Assembly: GCA_027972325.1 (NCBI GenBank)
Contig: JAPMOS010000376.1
Span: 1 to 22,145 of the forward strand
Origin: Paratrimastix pyriformis
Lineage: Eukaryota > Preaxostyla > Paratrimastigidae
Reading direction: 5' to 3'
DNA length: 22,145 nucleotides
Shown: positions 8,371 through 17,285 of the stretch, one piece after another
How the letters are laid out: every line of letters begins with the position of its first letter
Position numbering within the stretch: the first letter of the stretch is position 1
Notes under the pieces: model-generated
Seen by the model: the letters and a program-made list of their open reading frames with translations, nothing else
Told to the model about the DNA's origin: nothing
Database searches by the model: none
Made by a program: the position numbers and the translations under genes

Positions 8371-9688
8371 GAATCGTGCAGTTCAACACTAATGAGACAA
8401 CTCTGTCAGAAGGAGATGGGAACAAGAAGGGAACAGACGGAGACGGAGGGCGCCGCAGGGTTGTTGGCGGTGAAGAGACTGCAGTCGAAGCTGGAGCGCC
8501 AGGCGGGTCGAAGGGACTGGAGGAGGCCGGGCGAGGGAACCAACGGCTTGACGCGGGGAACAGAAGAGGCGAAGCGCCAATGGGAAGACGCGGGCGGGGA
8601 GCGGCTGCTTGAGGAGATGTGACGGTCGAGGTCGGGTTCTGCCTGGGTTCAGTCTTGGAGTCGGTTGCTGTTTGGGAGGAAGGAGCCCGTTGGGTTATAG
8701 GAGTTCTTGGGCGGGACTGGGCCTGTGGCCGGGGCGGGGTAGGTTGGGCTGGGGCTTGGGCAGGGGCAGGGCAGGGGCAGGGGCAGGGGCTGGGGCTGGG
8801 CATGCTCTTGCTGGGGCTGGGGCTGCTCTTGAGGGGCTTCGCCTGGGGGCTGGGGCATCTGGGGGGCTCGGGGGCTGGGGCATCTGGGGGGCTGGGGGCT
8901 GGGGCTGAGTGTGAGACGGGGACTGGGACTGGAGCTGGAGCTGCTGGAGCTGGAGCTGGGGCAGGGGCTGGGGCTGGGGCTGCTCTTGAGGGGCTTCGCC
9001 TGGGGGCTGGGGCATCTGGGGGGCTCGGGGGCTGGGGCATCTGGGGGCTGGGGCATCTGGGGGCTGGGGCATCTGGGGGCTCGGTGGACTGGGTGTGAGA
9101 CAAGGACTGGGACTGGAGCTGGGGCTGGGGCTGGGGCTGCTCTTGAGGGGGCTCCGCCTGGGGCTGGGGCTGGGGCTGGGAGTGAGACGGGGACTGGAAC
9201 TCGGACTGGGGCTGGGGCTGATCTTGAGGCATGTGCTCGTGCTCTGGGTCTTGCTGGAGCTCGTGATGGTGTTCGTGCTGCTGGTGATCGGGCTGGGGCT
9301 CGTGCAGGGACTCGTTCAGGGACTCGAGTTTGGATGCGAGCAGGGGCTCGCGCAGATCGGGCTCCTTCTGGGGAACAGGCTCGGGCTGGGGCTGCTCGGA
9401 GACATCGGTTGGCTGTTCTGCGACGTCTTCATGCTCGTCTTGCTCTTCCCCTTGCTCATCTGCTTCATTCTGCCCGGCTGGTGCTACATCCGGTTCGTTA
9501 ATGGCAGGGCATGGAGAGGACGGACAGAAGAATCGTCCACGGGCCTTCGTCGGAAGAACGCCTGTAGTCGGAAGCCACGAAGGGTTGCCGGCATTTCGGG
9601 ATGCGGTGGACCTTCCACTGGCGGGAGCCTGTCCACTGGGCCTGGTGCAGACAGGGACATGTGGAAAGGGTGAAAGCGAAAAAGGCAA
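8333..9688 (-). CDS. Proline/glutamine-rich low-complexity frame, gag-like N-terminal region (451 aa)
   Basis: A 1.36 kb minus-strand frame stays open through very GC-rich DNA. Its composition is dominated by Pro, Gln, Ser, Ala and Glu, including long PQ and PAPAP runs and a His-rich patch near residues 125-150. Most of it is translation of the 157-bp higher-order repeat and GGGGCT-type minisatellite, so openness may simply reflect repeat units that lack stop codons. Disordered Pro-rich N-termini occur in gag of some LTR elements, and the minus-strand order supports that reading, but a chance frame is a real alternative. Confidence 0.35.
   Translation of the reverse strand: MPFSLSPFPHVPVCTRPSGQAPASGRSTASRNAGNPSWLPTTGVLPTKARGRFFCPSSPCPAINEPDVAPAGQNEADEQGEEQDEHEDVAEQPTDVSEQPQPEPVPQKEPDLREPLLASKLESLNESLHEPQPDHQQHEHHHELQQDPEHEHMPQDQPQPQSEFQSPSHSQPQPQPQAEPPQEQPQPQPQLQSQSLSHTQSTEPPDAPAPRCPSPQMPQPPSPPDAPAPRRSPSRAAPAPAPAPAPAPAAPAPVPVPVSHSAPAPSPPDAPAPEPPRCPSPQAKPLKSSPSPSKSMPSPSPCPCPCPAPAQAPAQPTPPRPQAQSRPRTPITQRAPSSQTATDSKTEPRQNPTSTVTSPQAAAPRPRLPIGASPLLFPASSRWFPRPASSSPFDPPGAPASTAVSSPPTTLRRPPSPSVPFLFPSPSDRVVSLVLNCTIRCFSQSQRNAFH
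8821..9291. repeat. GC-rich minisatellite with 157-bp higher-order period
   Basis: Short G-rich units (GGGGCT, GGGGCATCTGG) are arranged in a larger unit beginning GGCTGCTCTTGAGGGGCT. Its copies start at 8821, 8978 and 9135, exactly 157 bases apart, and a shorter diverged copy begins near 9216. The plus strand is rich in G-quadruplex-capable runs. Confidence 0.8.
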
Positions 9689-10360
9689 ATCGTCAGTCAG
9701 GAATGACGACTGGTTGCGTGAGGGACCATTTTGTAAGGCATTTCGCGTGATTTGGGGTTACCTCGGGTGGGTCCGTTTCCATACATATATATGTGAAAAG
9801 GGGGAGAGAAAACGAATCAAGGCAAATAGTCTCTGCTCAAGTGGCTAAATCACTCGAGAAAATCAATCGGAGAGAGTTCTTTGTTCTGTTGAAGCTCACG
9901 CGAGCCTTGCGCAAAGGAAGAGCGGTGGGTCATAGAGTCTGTCCCTATTTGTTAAGCTTCGTCAGTCTGTCAAATGGGTTTGGTGCGGGAAGGAAGGAAA
10001 ACGGTTTTGGACACGATAATTCAATCTTGATAGAGGAATCTGGAGGTTTGGACTTCGGGGAGGCACTTCGGGAGGTCAGGGTCCACATACATGTGTATGT
10101 CGAAAGGGGCAGAAACGGAAAGGGCAGAGAGTCAAGGATCGCGTGTGGTTGCATCTGTGGGCTATTCGGACGGGTATTCGGGGTCATTGGGGTTGAGCGG
10201 AGGCACTTCGGGGGGGTCAGGGTCCACATACATGTGTATGTCGAAAGGGGCAGAAAACGGAAAAGGGGATCGCGTCTGGTTGCTCCAGGGGGCTATGCGG
10301 AAAGTCTTTCGTAGAACTGGGGTTGAGGGAGGCACAGCGGGGGCGACTTTCGACATGCAT
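9689..10360. other. Gene-free stretch with diverged repeats
   Basis: No convincing coding region is present. Two close copies of a 67-base unit (10061-10128 and 10201-10267, 140 bases apart) and a weaker relative near 9776-9822 each contain a small inverted repeat around ACATAC...GTATGT. A further diverged piece of the same unit runs into the terminal repeat at 10361. This may be an old terminal or untranslated region of the retroelements on either side. Confidence 0.5.
10061..10267. repeat. Two 67-bp direct repeats with internal hairpin
   Basis: Copies at 10061-10128 and 10201-10267 share AGGCACTTCGGG, the stem ACATAC/GTATGT with an ATGT loop, and CGAAAGGGGCAGAAA, with only small differences. 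Spacing between copies is 140 bases. Confidence 0.8.
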
Positions 10361-10441
10361 TGTGGGCAGGGTGGGTGCAGAGAGGTGCCTGCACGAGTAT
10401 ATTACCAGGAGAACAATCCTATTCCAAACGCCTAACACGCA
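10361..10441 (-). repeat. Terminal direct repeat (3' LTR-like) of the chromovirus derivative
   Basis: About 81 bases with TG...CA ends, nearly identical to 13031-13113. On the minus strand it is preceded by a short purine-rich tract (GAAGGGGTAG), as expected for a polypurine tract. The length is unusually short for an LTR. Confidence 0.7.
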
Positions 10442-10547
10442 CTACCCCTTCGAGACGAAGACACAGGTGAGGGAGAGGAAGGGAATGGCAAAGGCAGGGC
10501 GAAGAAGACGGATGGAATAGACAAAACAAAGGGAAAGAAGTTCGGCT

Positions 10548-10808
10548 TTACGACAAACGACAAGTCAAGACCCTACCCCTTCCCCTCGCGGCCTTGTGGG
10601 CCCGACGGGGCTGGCCACGAGGCTTGGGCTGGGGCCGGTCCTCCGAACCAGGCCGGGCATCAGGGTGAGCCCGGACGTATTCCTTCACCTGTGCGTTCCC
10701 AGCACAGTTCTCGTCCGGCTCCCAGGTCTCATCGGCGTCGGAATAGCCGAGCCAATGCACCAGGAACTCAAGGATTAGGGAAAGCCAGTCATCAATCTGT
10801 CTCTTCAC
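10548..10808 (-). pseudogene. Chromodomain at the 3' end of chromovirus pol
   Basis: Residues 12-50 of this frame match the chromodomain pattern: EFLVHWLGYSDADETWEP followed by a helix ending in KEYV. In chromoviruses this module follows integrase and directs insertion to marked chromatin. Here it follows only a fragment of pol. The tail is basic and Pro-rich. The aromatic-cage-type W and the WEP motif are visible, which makes the family call firm although the element is degraded. Confidence 0.8.
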
Positions 10809-11269
10809 AAAGGCCTCCTTTTTCCTGTGAAAACGCCGGGGAGGGTCGAGACAGGGCTGGCTCCAGGCAAGAGCTGGACCCGAAAAGGCTCCATCACCGC
10901 GGGGAAGAGGTGAGTCCCCGAAAAGATGCGCATACTCGCCGAGAAGGTCGGTAACCTGCTGGGCCTCAGGGTCGGTGAGAACATCACGGCGAACAACAGG
11001 AAGGGTCGGTGCAGCCCTTCCAAGGTGAGGGCTTGTTCAGAAGCGGGTGCAATCCACACAGGCGAGGATTCCGAGACTCCGGAAGGCGGAGTGGCAAGAG
11101 TGGCGATGCGCGGAGCAGCAAGAGCAAGGGCGGCCAAATCTGGCTGGCCGTCAGAATCAAGAGCACCAAGGGGACCGGCCAAAACAAGCGTCCCACAATG
11201 GCCTCACCACCATAATCATCATCACCCAGATCGTTGTCGTCATCATCAACAGGGATGTTGAGAGGAGTG

Positions 11270-11590
11270 ATGGTTGGAGTATCACCAAGAACAAGGCCAT
11301 GCCCGCGCAATTCAGAGAGACCAACCAAGATCAACGGGTCACGACCCAGATGGTACAAGACGGCCTGTTGAGGCTTGCATTCGGGGCTCAGCCTCAAAGT
11401 AACGGGACTGAAACGCTGAACAGAAGTACGACTGCCATCAGCGAGCAATACCGAGCGAACCGGGCCGTCCTCCACGACCGGTAGTGCCAGATCATGCGCA
11501 AAGCCGGTGAGATAACGGAAATCATTGCGCCAGTGTCCAGGAGAGCGGGCGCGGACACCCCGTTCACAACAACCGTTGTGGTAAGCTGAG
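11270..11590 (-). pseudogene. Retroviral-type aspartic protease remnant
   Basis: The minus-strand reading contains a DLALPVVEDG...VLLADGSR segment, then a beta-rich stretch with RDPLILVGLSELRGHGLVL. These correspond to the flap and the C-terminal ILG-like part of Ty3/gypsy proteases. Its place between gag and pol supports the call. Degraded. Confidence 0.55.
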
Positions 11591-11959
11591 GTCAAGCTTC
11601 CCGAAAGATGGGAAAGTGACAGCGGTGGTAGCTGCCCCAGAGCATGGAGTGGTGGCCACAACAGAAGCTGAAGGTGCGGGGTGCCAGCCGGTACGACAGA
11701 GGTGACAGGCCCAACAGGGTGGGAGGAACCCCAGCCGGTGGTGGACAGGCTTGGAGAAGCCGCAAGTGAGCCGGGTTCCGCGAACGGCGTGGGTACCGTC
11801 CGCCACCGAAAGTGGGAGCCGATGTGGTGGAAGTACCCAAAGGGGCTGGAGACGTCGAAGGAGGTGGAGCAGGAGCAGGTGGACGGTTGGGGCCAACCTC
11901 GGGGCCCCGTTGTTCTCAGGATGATACCTGCTCCGTCCGGGAATTCCATGATCGTTGCC

Positions 11960-12990
11960 CGGACAATCCGAGATCACATGACCGGGGAATGACACCATGT
12001 GCAAAGCCCCTGGTCACGAAGGCGGCTACGCTCGACGGAGCCCGCGAAGTCGGATGCGGGGGACCGAGGCAGTGGCCGGAGGAGACGGAGTCGGAGGTTG
12101 AAAAGGAACACGGCGAAAGCACGTTCACGGTGATGGCCATGGCCGAAGGAGTGGCCGAAAACAGGGCGAGGAGCGGTCGTGACACCTCGTGACAGATGGA
12201 GCGCTGCAGCCTCGTCAAGTCTCTGCGCAAGATCGCGCACGCGCTCGACCGCTCGATGCAACTCGGTTTCCTGATCCAGGGCCGCCAGCTCCTGAGCGGC
12301 CTGTTCGGCAGGCGTCTTCGCAACCCCGGCAGAAGTACCCGCGGGGTCAGAACCAGAAGTGGCCGGAACAGAAGTGGCAGAAGCCAAAGGAGCTGGCTTC
12401 TCGTCCTCAGACGAAGACGAAGAGGAATCATCGTCCGAAGAAGGAGACGCGGCGCAACCAACAAGGAACTCATCCTTGACCATGTCGCCAAAGAAACCGC
12501 GGAAAGACTTGAGAAAGAGCTTCGCGGCGGCCTCAGCCGGGAACTTCAACCCATCAACAAACCTGAGGAACTTCCAAATATGTTCCTCAAGTGAGAAGGC
12601 GATTTGCTCAGACGTCGGTGGAGGAGAAAAACAAGCGATGCCAAAAGACGAGTTCGGAGAAAATTTGATTTCGGTCGAGAGATGTCGTAAAGCGAATCAA
12701 AGAGATCTTCACAAGAATCGAAGCAATGTTGATTGTAACGCAAAAGAATACCCACCGCAGAAGGAGGGACCAATTGCCTCAAATCAACAGGAAGGCCATC
12801 AATCGATCCAATAGTCTGTGAGATGGTGTCCTCAAATCTCACACACTCTTCAAAGTTCAAGATGTTGCGGAGGCGAGGAAGACTCGGCAAAGGTGAAACA
12901 AAAGCTTCCGGCTTCATGCTCCGAATCTTCGACGGCAAAAGAATGGTGGCGAATTTCTGTCTAGACATGGTGTAACGGTTACCAGGCACT
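11960..12990 (-). pseudogene. Chromovirus gag remnant with zinc-knuckle-like region
   Basis: The region starts near the 5' terminal repeat with a helical capsid-like part (12546-12989). An Asp/Ser/Glu-rich linker and a helical segment follow, and then a CxxC...H...C zinc-knuckle-like region near 11960-12010. Gag packages the element's RNA. The region is spread over neighbouring frames and is broken. Confidence 0.55.
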
Positions 12991-13030
12991 AGTTGAAATC
13001 AAGAAAAGGAGAAGTGCCCAGTATCGATAC

Positions 13031-13113
13031 TGTGGGCAGGGTGGGTGCAGAGAGGGTGCCTGCACGAGTATATTACCCAGGAGAACAATCCTATTCCAAA
13101 CGCCTAACACGCA
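13031..13113 (-). repeat. Terminal direct repeat (5' LTR-like) of the chromovirus derivative
   Basis: About 83 bases, near-identical to 10361-10441. Just inside it is the palindrome GTATCGATAC (13021-13030), where a primer-binding site would normally lie. Confidence 0.7.
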
Positions 13114-13196
13114 CAGCATGTGCAGAAAACGAAAGGTCCTAAATTTGAAAATGTCGACCTTACCCTGGTGGGGGAACACTATTTCCCGCAGTCAAG

Positions 13197-13315
13197 ATGT
13201 TCGCAGACGTTGACTACAGCCAGTTCGATTCGGTGCAAGAGGCCGTGGCCTTCCTGAACCGGAGGATCAGGGAGACTCCTCCCACCGATGAGCCCATTCA
13301 CCAGATCCTCAACCG
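13197..13315 (+). CDS. First exon-like segment of the plus-strand region (hypothetical)
   Basis: ATG at 13197 opens a 40-residue acidic, helical segment (MFADVDYSQFDSVQEAVAF...) that runs into GTCTGC at 13316, a candidate 5' splice site. After the AG at 13361 an open frame resumes. It begins 83 bases after the chromovirus terminal repeat. The family is unknown. Confidence 0.35.
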
Positions 13316-13361
13316 GTCTGCATTCTTGATTCTTCTGATCCTCATCTGTTTCTCTTCCCAG
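13316..13361 (+). other. Candidate intron, 46 nt
   Basis: GTCTGC at the 5' end, pyrimidine-rich 3' end (TTTCTCTTCCCAG). Length is not a multiple of three, so removal changes the reading frame. It shares its 5' hexamer with the candidate introns at 14860 and 16524. Confidence 0.45.
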
Positions 13362-13623
13362 CTTTCATCGCCATATCGATGAAAAACTGGAGCTGGCCAG
13401 ACCCATGCCCCTCACGGTGCAGCTCCAGATTATAGAGCACGAGGTCGACGTCATCACCGCGCCCTCGACCCCCCAGGGCCGACGACTACCACCAGAACCC
13501 GAATGATCCTTTCGCCGACTCGGGGACCCTCTCTGAGGAGGATCGCCCAGCAGCCCGTCCAGTTGCCGCACCTGTCCGCTCCCGCCCTCACTTCCGCTGA
13601 CTAGCACCCGACCGACGGCATCC

Positions 13624-14265
13624 GTGGGAGGCGTTCCCACTACCCCGGGGATGCCAGGCCCGCGGAGGCCTTCCACCCCGCTGGATGAGCATGGCTTGCC
13701 AGTGGAGCACAAGGCCCCGGCGGCACCCGCTGTCCCCGCCGTCCCCGCCGCCCCCGCCACCCCGCCGCCGCAGCTGCGGCCGCCGCCTTTGCCCGCGCCG
13801 CCCGCGCCGCCGCGCATGCCGCCCCGCCACCGCACCCGCCACCGCCCCCAACGCAGCCGCCCCCATCAAGTCTGGACCTGGGTCGAGCTTTGTTTTCACT
13901 CATGCATTCTGTCTTTAGGATCCTCGACGACGACGTTCCCAGTCCCCCAAGCCCATCGCCCCGAGGAAGGAGCCCAAGAAGGAGCCCAAGAAGGCCCCGT
14001 CAAGGAGGAGGTGCCCAAGAAGGTACCTGGCCCGGCCCCGCCGCCCCGCCGCAAGGCAAAACTGCAACGGCCTGAGCCTGAGTCGGACGAGGCCGAGGCC
14101 AAGGCCGATCAGGACGAGGCCCAGCGGGAGAAGAAGCGGCCCGAGAAGAAGCACGCCCACGGCGACGAGATCGAGGTCTCCTCGGGCGACGACGAGACGA
14201 AGGCCAAGATCAAGCGGCACCGCCAGGCCACCGAGGAGCCCGCCCCGGTGACCAGGGTCAACTGA
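13624..14265 (+). CDS. Pro/Ala-rich then Lys/Glu-rich disordered segment (hypothetical)
   Basis: This open frame is dominated by Pro, Ala and Arg up to about base 13880. After an intron-like stretch (about 13882-13918) it becomes charged (Glu, Lys, Asp), with KKVPGPAPPPRRK and an acidic SSGDDE patch, and stops at 14263-14265. Such composition fits a disordered linker or nuclear basic region. The high GC of this DNA makes long open frames likely by chance, so confidence is limited. Confidence 0.35.
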   Translation: MGGVPTTPGMPGPRRPSTPLDEHGLPVEHKAPAAPAVPAVPAAPATPPPQLRPPPLPAPPAPPRMPPRHRTRHRPQRSRPHQVWTWVELCFHSCILSLGSSTTTFPVPQAHRPEEGAQEGAQEGPVKEEVPKKVPGPAPPPRRKAKLQRPEPESDEAEAKADQDEAQREKKRPEKKHAHGDEIEVSSGDDETKAKIKRHRQATEEPAPVTRVN

Positions 14266-14726
14266 CAGGCCCGAGCCGCACGCTCCTAGAGTCCGTACAC
14301 TTCCTCGTTGGCTATATCCTCCAAACAGCACGCAAGTAAACATATTTTGTTTTTTTTTGTTTCTTTGTTTCTTTGTTGTTTTTGTTTCTTTCTTGAGAAT
14401 ATGCGATGATCCTCACTCTCTGTCTTTCTCGCATCGGGTCATAGGGATGGGGCCGGCCTGCTGGACGTCGTACTGTCTCAAACACCCTGTCAACGAGCCC
14501 AACTCCCCCTGGCCCTGATTGACCCCTGCCCCAACCCGGCCCGGCCGCTTTCATGCGACCGCATGAAAGCAATCTTCGGATATTTCCACCAGTTTGGCTG
14601 GGCCGCCTTGTTTTCTCTCAGTGTCCAAAAGGCGGCAGCTGGTGAGCGTTTCGAGGTTGTTGATGGCTCCCATCGGTCTGTCGGCACTTGGTTGTGAATT
14701 CCTCCCTTCATTCGTGTGCCATTCAG
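14266..14726 (+). other. Gap with T-rich tract and splice-like signals, no clear gene
   Basis: A T-rich tract (about 14344-14393) follows the stop at 14265 and could belong to an untranslated region. A strong donor-like GTGAGC at 14642 and acceptor-like TTCTCTCAG (ends 14621) and CATTCAG (ends 14726) suggest intronic sequence. No protein-like frame was recognised. Confidence 0.35.
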
Positions 14727-15279
14727 TTATGCGGTCGCTCGGTTAATCGTCGATCCCAATCGAGTGTCCGAGCTGCCGGCCCACATCACCCAGGACGAGC
14801 GACAAGAGTTGCGTGACCTTGCGGTGAACCTCAACAAAGAGTATCCCAAGGTCAAAAACGTCTGCTTCCTTCCGTTTTCCTGTTTCGGGGCCCACAACAC
14901 ATCATTTGTTCAGCACCTGGCCAACGAGCTGGTCAACGTCGTGCTTTTGGAAAATATGGACGAGGATGCCCTCCTGGTTTTCCAGGCAACGTGCAATGCG
15001 ATGACCGCGGACGACTCATTCGGGTCGTCCGGCTATGACGTACTCCTTAATGTCAAGAGGGCCGCCCTGCGGGTCTGTCGATTTGTCCTTCTCCGGTCCC
15101 TGCATTTTCCTCGTTCATTCCAGGCCCCCCAGCTGTATTCTTTGACCAATCCCGACCTGCCCGCCCGCCTGAAGCCGGCCCTCAAGGCCCTTCACTTCCC
15201 CGATTCGAAGGACGCCTATATCAAGTCTGCCCCGGCCCCTCGGGTTCAGGAATATCATTCATCCCTGATTTTAGGCTGA
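14727..15279 (+). CDS. Unrecognised folded region with two candidate introns
   Basis: After an acceptor-like CATTCAG, the frame encodes alternating helical segments (for example VARLIVDPNRVSELPAHITQ, and later LVNVVLLENMDEDALLVFQ). Two internal stretches, 14860-14913 and 15073-15123, begin GTCTGC/GTCTGT and end TTCAG/TCCAG. Translated, they read as odd Cys/Phe-rich inserts, so they are probably introns although both lengths are multiples of three. Family unknown. Confidence 0.45.
14860..14913 (+). other. Candidate intron, 54 nt
   Basis: GTCTGC 5' end, ATCATTTGTTCAG 3' end. An alternative donor GT at 14851 exists. The reading frame stays open through it. Confidence 0.4.
15073..15123 (+). other. 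Candidate intron, 51 nt
   Basis: GTCTGT 5' end, pyrimidine-rich 3' half ending CATTCCAG. The frame stays open through it, but the translated insert is compositionally foreign to its neighbours. Confidence 0.45.
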
Positions 15280-15295
15280 CCAAAATAGTTGGCCT

Positions 15296-16523
15296 GTGCA
15301 GCGTGGAACAGCTCACTGCCCTTTCGCAAACCCCATCCAGTCCCACTTGACACGAAGCAACCTCTGGAGAATTTTCGAGGTCTGTGCCCTTCGGTTTTTT
15401 CACGCTGCATCTCACTTCGCACAGACCAAGGACGTGTTGTTCAACCAGTTCCTTATTGCGAGAATGTTGCAACCCGACTTCAACGGCTCGACCCTTGCCA
15501 CCCCGGATCTGCCAAAGTTCAAGCTTCCCATCAGGCAGGCGGAGCAGGCATGGCTTCTGATGGCCCGCCACGACGAAGCTGCCTTGGCAAGGCACGAGCC
15601 GCACCCAGTCCTCCTCCTCCCGCCCGACGAGCCCACCAGGAAGATCCTTTTGGGGAAGCTCTTCCAGCTCCCCGAATTCGAGTACTTCAACCCCCTGCTC
15701 GTCCGCCCTCTCCCCACCAAGCTCGGACATCCCGTCCTCCCCGAGTACTCCGAGGAGCTGGGTGCCGTCGGATGTCCCTTTTCCGGCCTGAATTGGGACG
15801 ACCTTGTGCACCTCCCGAACTACATTCTGGACCTCAACATCTTCGACGGTCCCCACCTGCCCGGCGAGTTGGGCCGGCCGCCGACGCCCTACGAGCTTGC
15901 CGTCGGCTACTGGATGGCCTTCAGCTACGCAAGACTGCCCCATGGGACAAGACGCTACCTGATCAACACCAAACTCACCGTCCTGGTCGAGAAACTCACT
16001 GCCGACCACGAGCATCCCCGGCGTGAGATGAAATTGTTGAAAACAATTGACCGTAATTTACGAGAGGCTCGGGAGCACGAGCGCCAGGAGCGGCTGGAGC
16101 GCGAGGTCGATGTGTCCGCCCTGGTGGCCAAGTCCGTCGAGCCCACGATCGGCCCAGCACGGGAAGCAGCGCGCAAGCGTCCTCAAGCAGCGAACTTGCC
16201 GAGCGCGCTTGCTCTCGAGGACGAGCAAGTCGACGAAGAAGAGTTGGAAGTTCGCGCCGCCCCACTCCACCACCCCAGCCCGACCAACGCCCGGCGCCGG
16301 CGCCCGAGGCCCAGCCAGCCCCGACCAGGGAAGAGGCCAACCCGAGTGCCTCGACAGCCAAGGCCTCCCGCAAAGGAGGGGAACGCACTCGTCGTCTCGT
16401 GCCGGCCCCGCACTGCGACCGACACCCAAAGGCCGAAGTTGTCCCCCGGGGCAGTCGCTGGCCCGCATGTACTGCTGTTCGGCCGAGCATGCCCTCTCCG
16501 GCGGCGCACACGGCCCCACACCT
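15296..16523 (+). CDS. Unrecognised conserved-looking region with basic disordered tail
   Basis: From about 15340 to 16200 the frame reads like a real folded protein. It has balanced composition, aromatic and Leu-rich helices (LFNQFLIARMLQPDFNG, LGKLFQLPEFEYFNPLL) and a repeated pattern of Pro-bounded segments. A charged helical stretch follows (about 16050-16110, EREHERQERLEREV type). Downstream it becomes Pro/Arg-rich. It lies directly before the methyltransferase module and may be its N-terminal partner domain. No family was recognised. The start shown is only the first ATG of the open stretch. Confidence 0.4.
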
Positions 16524-16570
16524 GTCTGCCGTTGCCCTCTCCGTTCACGACAACCAACATTCCTCCTTAG
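16524..16570 (+). other. Candidate intron, 47 nt
   Basis: GTCTGC 5' end, 3' end CATTCCTCCTTAG. An open frame begins directly after it and leads into methyltransferase motif IV. Confidence 0.4.
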
Positions 16571-17285
16571 ACGCGCTATTCGTTAGCCGTCGTCGACGCC
16601 ACGTGGGGTGTCACCGGAACCAAGGACAAGACCCCGGACTACGAGGATGTGAGTCAACAACTGACCACACTCGTGCAGTCCGGGGAACGATACTGATTAT
16701 GGACACGGAGGAGAACATCCAACTCCATTGGACCGTCCATCTGGAATCCTTCGGCTGGTTGGAGCATCACCGGCTCCATGGAATCTGGTCGAGTCTGTTC
16801 GCTCGTGCCCCCGTTGTTTTTTTGGCCTGCTCACCACCCACACCCACTCTTCTTTCTTCAGATTACCTTGAGGAAGCTACTCCGCGGCCCTCCCCGGATT
16901 CCGTGGCCATCTGGAAGAGGCTACTCTCACGATGGCGGTCTTCACCAACGCAGGCCGCAAAGCTCGAACTGGTCCTTCCGAACGTGCTGCCCTCGGCCAG
17001 TGCTCCCCCCTAGCGGCCCTGAATCAGCAAATGAACTCGCGCACCAACGTGGTCTTCATACGGCACGAGCAGGGCCAGGCCAAGTGGGCCAAGCCGGCGG
17101 ACCTGTATGTCTACTTGTTCCGGCGGTATGCCGGGCCGGGGCCGGTTCTCGACCCTTTCTGCGGGTGCTGTCCAGCACTGCGCGCTGCTGAAGCCACGGG
17201 CACCAGGGTCGACCTCATCGACTCTGACCCGGCCGTCATCAGTATGTTGGGGCCCACGAGCCCCGCGTGCTCTTCCCCATCGTAA
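16571..17285 (+). CDS. Beta-class-like N4/N6 DNA methyltransferase module
   Basis: Motifs occur in the circular order of beta-class amino-methyltransferases. First is a motif IV-like VVDATWG (DATWG at 16595-16609) followed by a ...DYEDVSQQL helix. Then comes a strand-helix TILIMDTEENIQLHW ... FGWLEHHRL (about 16687-16780). A motif X-like KPADLYVYLF follows (KP at 17091), then motif I-like VLDPFCG (17151-17165), and then the AA-helix and VDLIDSDPAV, which resembles the AdoMet-binding acidic strand. The position of D-P-P-[YFW] is taken by DATW, so activity is uncertain. Intron-like gaps interrupt the module (one at 16793-16861). The target (DNA adenine or cytosine N4, or RNA) cannot be told. 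This could be a host gene or cargo of a mobile element. Confidence 0.55.
16793..16861 (+). other. Candidate intron, 69 nt
   Basis: GTCTGT 5' end and a long pyrimidine-rich 3' end (ACTCTTCTTTCTTCAG), between methyltransferase motif IV and motif X regions. Confidence 0.5.

Larger units (their letters stand above)
10361..13113 (-). mobile_element. Short chromovirus (Ty3/gypsy) derivative with gag, protease and chromodomain
   Basis: The element has near-identical short direct repeats at its ends (10361-10441 and 13031-13113), both with TG...CA borders. On the minus strand the order is gag (about 11960-12990, with a zinc-knuckle-like region), retroviral-type protease (about 11270-11590), the N-terminal edge of reverse transcriptase (about 10810-11000) and a chromodomain (10548-10808). 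Most of pol is absent, so it is an internally shortened, non-autonomous member of the chromovirus group. The terminal repeats differ only by about two small changes, so insertion looks recent. The coding parts are broken in several places. No convincing target-site duplication was found. Confidence 0.65.

Noticed and set aside
8609-9673. Plus-strand Gly/Leu/Ala-rich frames opposite the 451-codon frame
   Set aside because: Repeat translations with no recognisable domain, on the strand opposite to the retroelement remnants.
10357-13119. GCAT on both sides of the chromovirus derivative as a target-site duplication
   Set aside because: Only four bases, and the right copy is not immediately adjacent to the terminal repeat.
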